In this document: positions 1 through 5,059 of the stretch, piece by piece | Layout of the letters: each line of letters opens with the position of its first letter | Position numbering within the stretch: position 1 is the stretch's first letter | Assembly: GCA_958438125.1 (NCBI GenBank) | Contig: CAUBQN010000067.1 | Location: 1 to 8,190 of the forward strand | DNA: 8,190 bases | Direction: 5' to 3' | From: an uncultured Collinsella sp. | GTDB taxonomy: Bacteria > Actinomycetota > Coriobacteriia > Coriobacteriales > Coriobacteriaceae | The notes under the pieces: generated by a model | The model's input: the letters and a program-made list of their open reading frames with translations, nothing else | Told to the model about the DNA's origin: nothing | The model's database searches: none | Program-made: the position numbers and the translations under genes

Positions 1-1847
1 ACGGCCGTGGCCCCGTGATGCTCGTCATCACCCCTACGCGCGAGCTTGCCCAGCAGATCGACGAGGTCGCGAGTAAGATCGCCGACGTCACCGGCCATGT
101 CGCCGTGACCGTCGTGGGCGGCGTGAGCTACAAGCCGCAGACTGCTGCCCTCAAGTACGGCTGTGACATCCTGGTCGCCACGCCGGGCCGTCTGGTCGAT
201 CTGATCGAGCAGGGTGCCTGCCACCTGGACGAAGTTAAGGTGCTGGTGCTCGACGAGGCCGATCGCATGCTCGACATGGGCTTTTTGCCCGCCGTCCGCC
301 GCATTGTGCGTGAGACGCCGGCCGAGCGTCAGACGCTGCTGTTCTCGGCGACCCTCGACGAGGAGGCCGTGGGCGAGATCACCGACCTGGTGAGCGACCC
401 GGCCCGCGTGGAGATCGCGCCGGCCACGTCGACCGCCGACACCGTCGACCAGTTTGTGTTCCCGGTGTCCATCGAGGCCAAGAACAACCTGCTGCCCGAG
501 TTCCTCAAGAAGGAGGGCCCGGAGCGCACCATCGTCTTTATGCGCACCAAGCACCGTGCCGACAGCTGCTGCCGTCGTCTGGAGCGCAAGGGCATCAAGG
601 CCGCCGCGATTCACGGCAACCGCAGCCAGGCCCAGCGCGAGCGCGCGCTTTCGGCCTTCCGCGATGGCACCGTCGACGTGCTGGTGGCAACCGATGTTCT
701 CGCCCGCGGCATCGACATTAGCGACGTGCGCTACGTCGTGAACTTTGACGTGCCGGCCGAGCCGACCGACTATATCCACCGCATTGGCCGTACGGGCCGC
801 GCCGGCGAGCTGGGCTGGGCCATTACGTTTGTGACTGAGCAGGACGTGGACGAGTTCTACGAGATCGAGAAGCTCATGGACAAGACGGCCGATATTTACG
901 AAGCCGGCGACCTGCACGTGGGCCCCAACCCGCCCGCCGTTGACCCCGAGCGCGATCCTGCCGCCTTTAAGGTGAAGAAGAAGACCAAGCGCGGCAAGTC
1001 CAAGAGCAAGAAGAAGCTTGAGCAGGCACGTCGCGACGGCAAGCGCAACGGCGATGACTACGGCGATGTGGCCGGTCGTTCCAACCGCGGTCGCGACGAG
1101 CGTCGCGGCGACGGCGAGCGCCCGAGCCGTCCTAAGCGCGGCGGCAAGACCCGCGTGCGCGAGGGCGTTCAGGCTCGCGTGGACGAGGCCGTGGAGAGCG
1201 TGGCTCGCGAGGTGGCTGCCGAGGAGCGCGCTGGTGCTGGTGCCGCTGAGCAGCCTGCGCGCGGCAACCGTGCCGAGCGTCGTGCCAAGCAGTTCCAGGG
1301 CGAGGCACACCGCCGTCGTCGTGAGGACGAGGACCGTGGCGGCCGTCGTCGTGTCGAGCGCGAGGACGAGGGCCGCGGTTCGCGCGGTGGCAAGCGCGGT
1401 TCGGGCGACCGCCGTCGTTCCGGTCGTGATGACGAGCGCGGTGGCCGTGATGAGCGTCGCGGCGGCGAGGGTCGCGGTGAGCGAGGTGCTCGTGGCGGTG
1501 AGTCCCGTGGCGGCAAGCGCTTTGAAGAGCGCGTTAGCCGCGGCGGCGAGCGTCGCGAGGGCGCTCGCGGCAATGGCGGCCGCGGCGGCGCTGGTCGTTC
1601 GAATGAGTCGCGCGATCGTCGTGACCCGCGTGCCAGCCGCGATCGTCGCGATGACTGGCGCAACTACGACGATACCCGCGAGGAGCGTCGTGGCGGCTAT
1701 CGTGGCGGGCGTGGCGGCAACCAGGCCGGCTCCCGTGGCGGCCGTGCCGGCGGTCGCGATAACCGTGGCAGCTATGGCAATAGTCGTGGTGGCAAGCGTG
1801 GCGGCAGCTCCCGTCGTCCCGGTGACGGCGGCGGCAAGCGCAAATAA
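1..1847 (+). CDS. DEAD-box ATP-dependent RNA helicase with long RGG-rich tail (5' end outside window)
   Basis: This is an RNA helicase that unwinds RNA duplexes with ATP in the cytoplasm; ribosome assembly or cold-stage RNA remodelling is typical of the family. The reading frame is open to the left edge (first full codon at base 3), so the Q motif and Walker A motif lie upstream. Visible motifs in order are: Ia PTRELAQQ (33-56), GG and TPGRL, DEAD (252-263), SAT (345-353), IV region TIVFMRTK, V ATDVLARGIDI (687-719), and VI HRIGRTGRAG (777-806). From about 966 to the stop the protein becomes a highly charged tail of roughly 290 residues. It opens with a Lys-rich patch (KVKKKTKRGK), continues with Arg/Asp/Glu/Gly repeats including about 15 RGG triplets, and ends GGGKRK. 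I see no RRM or DbpA-type C-terminal domain. A terminator follows directly, so this is the last gene of its transcript. The helicase call is very sure; the exact paralogue is not (CsdA/RhlE-like are possible). Confidence 0.95.
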   Translation, partial: GRGPVMLVITPTRELAQQIDEVASKIADVTGHVAVTVVGGVSYKPQTAALKYGCDILVATPGRLVDLIEQGACHLDEVKVLVLDEADRMLDMGFLPAVRRIVRETPAERQTLLFSATLDEEAVGEITDLVSDPARVEIAPATSTADTVDQFVFPVSIEAKNNLLPEFLKKEGPERTIVFMRTKHRADSCCRRLERKGIKAAAIHGNRSQAQRERALSAFRDGTVDVLVATDVLARGIDISDVRYVVNFDVPAEPTDYIHRIGRTGRAGELGWAITFVTEQDVDEFYEIEKLMDKTADIYEAGDLHVGPNPPAVDPERDPAAFKVKKKTKRGKSKSKKKLEQARRDGKRNGDDYGDVAGRSNRGRDERRGDGERPSRPKRGGKTRVREGVQARVDEAVESVAREVAAEERAGAGAAEQPARGNRAERRAKQFQGEAHRRRREDEDRGGRRRVEREDEGRGSRGGKRGSGDRRRSGRDDERGGRDERRGGEGRGERGARGGESRGGKRFEERVSRGGERREGARGNGGRGGAGRSNESRDRRDPRASRDRRDDWRNYDDTREERRGGYRGGRGGNQAGSRGGRAGGRDNRGSYGNSRGGKRGGSSRRPGDGGGKRK

Positions 1848-1880
1848 CACACGCATCGCCCGCTAGAGCGAGGTGAACCA

Positions 1881-1914
1881 AGGGCCCCGAGCAACTACGC
1901 TCGGGGCCCTTTTT
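1881..1914 (+). terminator. Intrinsic terminator of the helicase gene
   Basis: A perfect 11-bp stem, AGGGCCCCGAG (1881-1891) with CTCGGGGCCCT (1900-1910), has an 8-base loop and runs straight into TTTTT then GTTT. It begins 34 bases after the helicase stop codon. This is a textbook Rho-independent terminator. Confidence 0.93.
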
Positions 1915-2021
1915 GTTTGCCGTATCCGATCGCTAGTTCAAATGTGATTTCCTCGGGAATGCATCTAGAGGATGCCGTGGGCCTGTTTCCTACCATGCGG
2001 CAATGGGTCCCATGGGGTGCG

Positions 2022-2258
2022 CCGTGCATTTTTTGGAGTATTCTGCAGTTCGAGTTGTCTGCATATGATTTGACGTCGCCAACGGTGGCTTTCGGATATC
2101 CCTAGCGAGCGTTCTGAGTCAGATTTCGTCGTTTTCCGGAGCAGGGGCGCGTCATTCTCGCCATGTCGGAACCCAAAATGACGCAGCGCCCTAAAGGTTT
2201 GCCCGCTCGGGGTATTGCTGGCGCGGTCACGTTGCAGAATACTCCGTTTTTTGCACGG
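2022..2258. repeat. Inverted repeat pair, arms 26 bases, 185 bases apart
   Basis: GGAGTATTCTGCA at 2035-2047 is the exact reverse complement of TGCAGAATACTCC at 2233-2245. Next to it, CCGTGC (2022-2027) is the exact reverse complement of GCACGG (2253-2258). Between these blocks each arm has a seven-base A/T run (ATTTTTT in the left arm, GTTTTTT in the right) at the same spacing but not complementary. The two arms therefore look like two copies of one short element in opposite orientation rather than a single long hairpin stem. Function is unknown. Confidence 0.7.
2145..2191. repeat. Bulged inverted repeat (hairpin)
   Basis: GGGCGC-GTCATT (2145-2156) pairs with AATGAC (2177-2182) and GCGCCC (2186-2191). 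This gives 12 bp with a three-base GCA bulge and a 20-base loop. No T-run follows, so it is not an obvious terminator. It could be a repeat-family hairpin or part of an unrecognised RNA. Confidence 0.5.
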
Positions 2259-2356
2259 GCCAGGATGGGGTACCTCGGGAGAACACGGCGGTATCCCGTA
2301 AATATATACAATCTGTACCGTAATTTATACAAAACGAAGAGGCAGACAGCGTAGGG

Positions 2357-2385
2357 TTGGTGCATTGGGGTGCTTGATGCACCAA
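2357..2385. repeat. 9-bp dyad TTGGTGCAT/ATGCACCAA
   Basis: TTGGTGCAT (2357-2365) and ATGCACCAA (2377-2385) form a perfect dyad with an 11-base spacer, 84 bases before the EFR1-like start codon. Bases 2358-2370 (TGGTGCATTGGGG) recur as an exact reverse complement at 3295-3307 on the far side of that gene, so it belongs with the palindromic element there. It could be an operator or a dispersed repeat. Confidence 0.6.
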
Positions 2386-2468
2386 AATGGGGATCCCACG
2401 TGCCGTATACTCTGGCTGGATGTGAAAACGGCTTGACGCGTTGCCAGACGTAGGGGGAGGGCGTCTCG

Positions 2469-3230
2469 ATGAGCGTATTCGAAATTGTGTTTAGTCCGAC
2501 GGGTGGAACGCAGAAGGTGTCTGGCCTTGTGGCCGGGGCACTGGACAAGAATACCGTTACCGTCGATCTGACCGATAGCGGGCTAGATTTCAGCGCTGTC
2601 TCGATGACTGAGGACGACGTGGCCGTAATCTCTGTGCCGGCGTATGCCGGTAGAATCCCGGCTGTGGTGGCTGACCGGTTGGGCATGGTTCACGGCAACG
2701 GAGCGCGGGCCGTTCTGGTGTGCGTCTACGGAAACCGCGCGTTTGAGGACACGCTCGTAGAGCTGGAGGACGTTGCGAAGCATGCGGGATTCCGGGTGAT
2801 CGCGGCAGTTGCGGCCATTGCAGAACATTCCATTGCGCGACAGTTTGCTGCCGGTCGTCCGGATGCGCAGGATGCGGCGCAGCTCGCAGAGTTTGCGCAG
2901 CAAATTCAGCAAAAGCTGTTGGCCGAGGATACATCCGAGCCCTCTATTCCCGGCAATCGTCCTTATAAACAAGCCGGAGGTCACCGCATGGCACCCGAGG
3001 CAACAGGGGATTGTGTCTCCTGCGGTGCATGCGCCGCGGCGTGCCCCGTTTGTGCTATCGACAAGGGTGACCCCAAACGAGCAGCTGGCGAGGCGTGCAT
3101 CTCCTGCATGCGCTGCATTGCCGTATGTCCGCGAGGCGCTCGTAAGCTTGATCCCAACAAGCTATCCGCTGTTTCCCAGATGCTGAGCAAGGTTTGCGTC
3201 GTGCGGAAGGAATGCGAGCTCTTTATCTAG
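2469..3230 (+). CDS. EFR1-like flavodoxin-ferredoxin fusion protein
   Basis: This 253-residue cytoplasmic electron-transfer protein has two parts. Residues 1 to about 150 look like a flavodoxin: strand EIVFSPTGGTQK (5-16) carries the FMN phosphate-binding loop, and VAVISVPAYAGRIP (51-64) matches the second flavin-contact region. Residues 180-225 are a ferredoxin with two 4Fe-4S motifs, C182-C185-C188-C192 and C210-C213-C216-C220, each ending CP; an extra Cys lies at 195. Length and order match the EFR1 family (flavodoxin then 2[4Fe-4S]), whose physiological partner is generally unknown. GGGGGAGG at 2453-2460, eight bases before ATG, supports the start. The gene stands alone with intergenic DNA and TGCACCA-type palindromes on both sides, and no partner oxidoreductase is adjacent. 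Its base composition is somewhat less G/C-biased than the helicase and PTS genes. Fold and cofactors are confident; the reaction is not assigned. Confidence 0.9.
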   Translation: MSVFEIVFSPTGGTQKVSGLVAGALDKNTVTVDLTDSGLDFSAVSMTEDDVAVISVPAYAGRIPAVVADRLGMVHGNGARAVLVCVYGNRAFEDTLVELEDVAKHAGFRVIAAVAAIAEHSIARQFAAGRPDAQDAAQLAEFAQQIQQKLLAEDTSEPSIPGNRPYKQAGGHRMAPEATGDCVSCGACAAACPVCAIDKGDPKRAAGEACISCMRCIAVCPRGARKLDPNKLSAVSQMLSKVCVVRKECELFI

Positions 3231-3241
3231 CGCATACGAAA

Positions 3242-3307
3242 TTGGTGCAATGGGACCAGGTTAATCTGCACCAACCTGGTGCAAACAAACCTGTCCCCAA
3301 TGCACCA
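3242..3307. repeat. Imperfect palindromic element with TGCACCA/TGGTGCA core
   Basis: The outer arms are 3243-3262 and 3288-3307; the reverse complement of the second matches the first at 17 of 20 bases. Nested inside is a perfect dyad, TGCACCA (3267-3273), spacer ACC, TGGTGCA (3277-3283). Alternative pairings also exist, such as ACCAGGTT (3255-3262) with AACCTGGT (3273-3280). It lies 11 bases after the EFR1-like stop codon. It resembles a REP-type dispersed element; no T-run follows. Confidence 0.7.
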
Positions 3308-3359
3308 GAGTGAGGAGTGTCCCCGAGTGCCGGCAGAAAAGGAACGTCCCTAAGTACCG
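3293..3359. repeat. Degenerate 26-27 base tandem repeat (three units)
   Basis: Three related blocks lie at even spacing: GTCCCCAATGCACC (3293-3306), GTCCCCGAGTGCCG (3319-3332) and GTCCCTAAGTACCG (3346-3359), with unit starts 26 and 27 bases apart. The second and third differ only by three transitions. The intervening bases are also alike (CAGAGTGAGGAGT against CAGAAAAGGAAC). The first unit overlaps the right arm of the palindrome at 3288-3307. Confidence 0.6.
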
Positions 3360-3362
3360 CAT

Positions 3363-3400
3363 AAATACCGTTTATCGGAGAAAAAATACCGTTCGCCGGT
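3363..3400. promoter_or_regulatory. Two tandem dyads, candidate operator
   Basis: AAATACCGTT occurs at 3363-3372 and again at 3384-3393, exactly 21 bases (about two helical turns) apart. Each copy opens a small dyad: CCG-TTTAT-CGG (3368-3378) and ACCG-TTCGC-CGGT (3388-3400). The pair ends eight bases before the probable -35 box of the PTS operon, a fitting place for an activator or repressor. The cognate regulator is unknown and is not encoded in the window. Confidence 0.45.
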
Positions 3401-3408
3401 CATAATGA

Positions 3409-3436
3409 TTGTTCCGGCTTTGGGCTTGTCTACAAT
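3409..3436 (+). promoter_or_regulatory. Probable promoter of the alpha-glucoside PTS operon
   Basis: TTGTTC (3409-3414) and TACAAT (3431-3436) are separated by 16 bases and resemble -35 and -10 boxes of the housekeeping sigma factor; the -10 box is good and the -35 box is partial. Transcription would start near 3443, giving a leader of about 130 bases that begins just before the RNA hairpins at 3462-3550. Confidence 0.5.
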
Positions 3437-3461
3437 AACCCCCCGTAAAAGAAATGCGGAA

Positions 3462-3494
3462 GGTTACCGAGTCCCCTCGGACGTGGGCCTAACC
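3462..3494 (+). promoter_or_regulatory. RAT-like antiterminator hairpin in the PTS leader
   Basis: GGTTA-CCGAG (3462-3471), loop TCCC and CTCGG (3476-3480) form the upper stem, and TAACC (3490-3494) closes the lower stem against GGTTA, leaving an asymmetric internal loop at 3481-3489. Targets of LicT/BglG proteins (RAT) conserve GTTAC on the left and GGCAAAACC on the right. Here GTTAC is present, and GGCCTAACC (3486-3494) matches the right half at seven of nine positions, though the right side is about five bases longer than in classical RATs. An antiterminator of that family is encoded two genes into the same transcript. Confidence 0.45.
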
Positions 3495-3550
3495 AAAGTC
3501 TTTGATCGCGAGCGTCTCAATGGGCGCATTCGATTGATTTTGGTTGGGCT
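3486..3550 (+). promoter_or_regulatory. Long leader hairpin overlapping the RAT-like element (attenuator candidate)
   Basis: GGCCTAACCAAAGTC (3486-3500) pairs without interruption with GATTTTGGTTGGGCT (3536-3550): 15 bp including three G-U pairs. The 35-base loop can pair further (GATCG 3504-3508 with CGATT 3531-3535, then GCG 3512-3514 with CGC 3525-3527). Its left arm contains the TAACC needed by the RAT-like hairpin, so only one structure can form at a time. It ends nine bases before the Shine-Dalgarno sequence. The bases after it (ATATTTATG) are a poor T-run, so it may be a weak terminator or may act on translation. Confidence 0.5.
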
Positions 3551-3559
3551 ATATTTATG

Positions 3560-3565
3560 AAGGGA
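3560..3565 (+). promoter_or_regulatory. Ribosome binding site that fixes the EIIA start
   Basis: AAGGGA lies nine bases before ATG 3575. An in-frame ATG at 3557 overlaps the start of this site and has no Shine-Dalgarno sequence of its own, so 3575 is the likely start. Confidence 0.75.
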
Positions 3566-3574
3566 CATGTCACC

Positions 3575-4087
3575 ATGGGTTTCTTTTCTCGCCTAATGGG
3601 TGGCTCGGATAAGCAGACGACTGCGGCTTCCGAGTTCGAAATCCTCGCTCCCGTTTCCGGCGAGCTTGTTCATCTAGAAAATACCAATGACCCCGCTTTT
3701 AGCAGCCGTGCAGTGGGCGATGGCGTTGCCGTGGTTCCCCAAGAGGGAACGGTGTGCGCTCCTGTTTCCGGCACCGTCGCGGCGCTGTTTCCGACTGAGC
3801 ACGCGCTGGGCATCATGTCCGACGACAGCTCTGCTCAGGTGATGCTGCATATCGGAATCGACACTGTTAAACTTGAGGGCAAGGGCTTCCATGCGCTTGT
3901 TGCCCAGGGTGACCATGTCGACGCGGGCCAGCCCCTCGTCGAGGTCGATTTCGACGTGGTTCGCGCTGCCGGCTTTGATCCCACGGTCTTCGTTATCGTG
4001 TGCGAGCGTTCGGAGAACTCGACTCTTCGTGAGCATGCTTCCGGCCCTGTTGCTGTTAAAGAGCCTGTCGTCTGGCTTTCCGAGTAA
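3575..4087 (+). CDS. PTS glucose-family EIIA component
   Basis: This 170-residue cytoplasmic phosphocarrier takes phosphate from HPr and hands it to an EIIB domain. The start MGFFSRLMGG is typical of free-standing EIIA-Glc (Crr) proteins, and the length matches (about 160-170). The core APVSG is at 25-29 and again at 62-66. The two active-site histidines are both present: H76 in PTEHALGI and H92 in LHIGIDTVKL, the latter being the phosphorylated one by comparison with E. coli Crr H90. The sheet-forming GDHVDAGQPLVEVDFD follows. It is the first gene of a four-gene operon whose EIICB gene lacks its own EIIA domain, so it most likely serves that permease. It could also act as a general EIIA for other glucose-family permeases; the sequence cannot exclude this. 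The family call is very sure; exclusive use by this operon is inference. Confidence 0.93.
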   Translation: MGFFSRLMGGSDKQTTAASEFEILAPVSGELVHLENTNDPAFSSRAVGDGVAVVPQEGTVCAPVSGTVAALFPTEHALGIMSDDSSAQVMLHIGIDTVKLEGKGFHALVAQGDHVDAGQPLVEVDFDVVRAAGFDPTVFVIVCERSENSTLREHASGPVAVKEPVVWLSE

Positions 4088-4093
4088 ATTCTT

Positions 4094-4960
4094 GTGGTGG
4101 GTACCGTGGTTATCAAGCGAGTTTTTAACAACAACGTCGCAATGGTCACTTCGGACGATGGCTCCGAGCTCATCGTCATCGGTCGAGGCCTCTGCTTTGG
4201 TCGCCATGCCGGCGATGCCATCGATGAGACGTCGGTCGAAAAGACCTACGCGTTGCAGGAGGGAACTTCTCAGGATTCGCGTACGATTGACCGCTTGGCA
4301 CATCTTTTGGAGTCCATCCCCACCGTCAACCTCGTGATTTCCGAGGACATCGTTCAGATGCTTCGTCGAGAGCTCAATGTCGATATCAACGACAAGATTC
4401 TCATTGCTCTCGCAGACCATATCAGCCTTGCTTTGGAGCGCGAGCGCAAGGGCGTCCCCTGTGAGAATCCGTTGCTGCTCGAGATCCAGCAGTTCTATCG
4501 CAAGGAGTATGCGCTTGCGGGCCGTGCACTGCAGATTATCAAGGAGTATATGGGCATCCAGATGAGCGAGGAAGAGCAGGGTTTCATTACCTTGCATATC
4601 GTCAACGCCACCATGCCGCAGCGCTCTGACCGCCTGATTGTTTCGGTCCAGCTTGTTCGCGACGTGCTTGCGATTGTTTCCGAGCGCTATGCCACGACCC
4701 TCGACGACACCTCGTTGCCTTACGAACGTTTCGTTCGTCACCTGCAGTTTTTCGCACAGCGAGCACTCGATCCTACGGCAGGGCAAATCAACGGAGACGC
4801 GCTGTTCCGAATCGATGAAACGGCGTATCCGTGTGCATTCTCGTGCGCGGACGCCATAGCCGCCCACTTGTCGTCTACCTATAACGTTGTCGTTACCAAT
4901 GCCGAGAAGAGTTATCTCGCGTATCACATTGTTAACCTGCTTGGAGAACCTGGTCTCTAG
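4094..4960 (+). CDS. LicT/BglG-family transcription antiterminator (CAT-PRD1-PRD2)
   Basis: This 288-residue RNA-binding regulator stabilises an antiterminator hairpin in the leader of PTS operons. Residues 1-60 form the CAT RNA-binding domain (KRVFNNNVAMV, then IVIGRGLCFGRHAGDAID). PRD1 follows (about 65-175) with H109 in LADHISLALERE and H168 in FITLHIVNA. PRD2 (about 180-288) has H216 in RFVRHLQFFAQR and H278 in YLAYHIVNLL. All four regulatory histidines are thus intact, so it should respond both to the cognate EIIB and to HPr. It starts six bases after the EIIA stop. GTG 4094 is used here; GTG 4106 would give MVIKRVFNNN, which aligns better with LicT (MKIAKVINNN), and neither start has a strong Shine-Dalgarno sequence. 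Being inside the operon it probably regulates, it would act on the leader at 3462-3550. The family is certain; the target is inferred. Confidence 0.93.
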   Translation: MVGTVVIKRVFNNNVAMVTSDDGSELIVIGRGLCFGRHAGDAIDETSVEKTYALQEGTSQDSRTIDRLAHLLESIPTVNLVISEDIVQMLRRELNVDINDKILIALADHISLALERERKGVPCENPLLLEIQQFYRKEYALAGRALQIIKEYMGIQMSEEEQGFITLHIVNATMPQRSDRLIVSVQLVRDVLAIVSERYATTLDDTSLPYERFVRHLQFFAQRALDPTAGQINGDALFRIDETAYPCAFSCADAIAAHLSSTYNVVVTNAEKSYLAYHIVNLLGEPGL

Positions 4961-5059
4961 GCATAACGTGTCCACACATCGATTGATATAAGGCAAGGCT
5001 CACGGTCTTGTCCAGGGCACATCTGTCTTAATTTGCGGAAAAGGAAGGGGAGTACCGCT

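Larger units (their letters stand above)
1919..2468. other. Gene-free intergenic stretch with inverted repeats
   Basis: About 550 bases separate the helicase terminator from the EFR1-like start codon. Short open frames exist (62 and 63 codons on plus, a longer one on minus running into the next gene), but none has a Shine-Dalgarno sequence or recognisable protein content, so I call no gene. The stretch is visibly less G/C-rich than the flanking coding DNA. It holds a long-distance inverted repeat (2022-2047 with 2233-2258), a bulged hairpin (2145-2191), an AT-rich patch (2299-2336) and a 9-bp dyad (2357-2385). A TATACT hexamer at 2406-2411 could be a -10 box for the downstream gene, but no good -35 box sits 16-18 bases upstream, so I do not call a promoter. 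Confidence 0.6.
3231..3556. other. Intergenic block: repeats, then promoter and RNA leader of the PTS operon
   Basis: No protein gene is seen in these 326 bases. The left half (3242-3359) is repeat DNA: an imperfect palindrome fused to a degenerate 26-27 base tandem repeat. The right half (3363-3550) looks regulatory: tandem dyads, a promoter and two overlapping RNA hairpins, leading to the ribosome binding site at 3560. The EFR1-like gene has no clear T-tailed terminator; the palindrome at 3242-3307 is the only strong structure after its stop. Confidence 0.65.

Noticed and set aside
2163..2354. 63-codon open frame on the plus strand in the intergenic stretch
   Set aside because: There is no Shine-Dalgarno sequence before the ATG, the product has no recognisable character, and its DNA is built from the hairpin, inverted-repeat arm and AT-rich patch.
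2102..2686. 194-codon open frame on the minus strand
   Set aside because: It runs over 200 bases antisense into the EFR1-like gene and lacks family features; the intergenic part is better explained as non-coding repeats.
3293..3359. Remnant CRISPR array
   Set aside because: The period is only 26-27 bases with no room for unique spacers, the intervening bases are themselves similar, and no cas gene is present.
3471..3566. Pairing of GTCCC in the RAT-like loop (3471-3475) with GGGAC at the ribosome binding site (3562-3566)
   Set aside because: Only five contiguous pairs, and anti-Shine-Dalgarno-like CCC runs are common by chance, so it does not stand as a separate regulatory claim.
3557..3574. 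Upstream ATG as the EIIA start, adding six residues
   Set aside because: It has no ribosome binding site, and the extension contains the Shine-Dalgarno sequence of the ATG at 3575, whose product begins like other EIIA-Glc proteins.
3674..4996. 440-codon open frame on the minus strand across EIIA and the antiterminator
   Set aside because: It is a shadow of two genes that carry intact catalytic or regulatory histidines; it has no ribosome binding site and no recognisable domain.
4961..5059. Internal promoter or second RAT before the EIICB gene
   Set aside because: TATA-like bases near 4985-4990 lack a -35 partner, and I see no GTTAC...GGC-AACC pattern or strong hairpin, so read-through from upstream is simpler.
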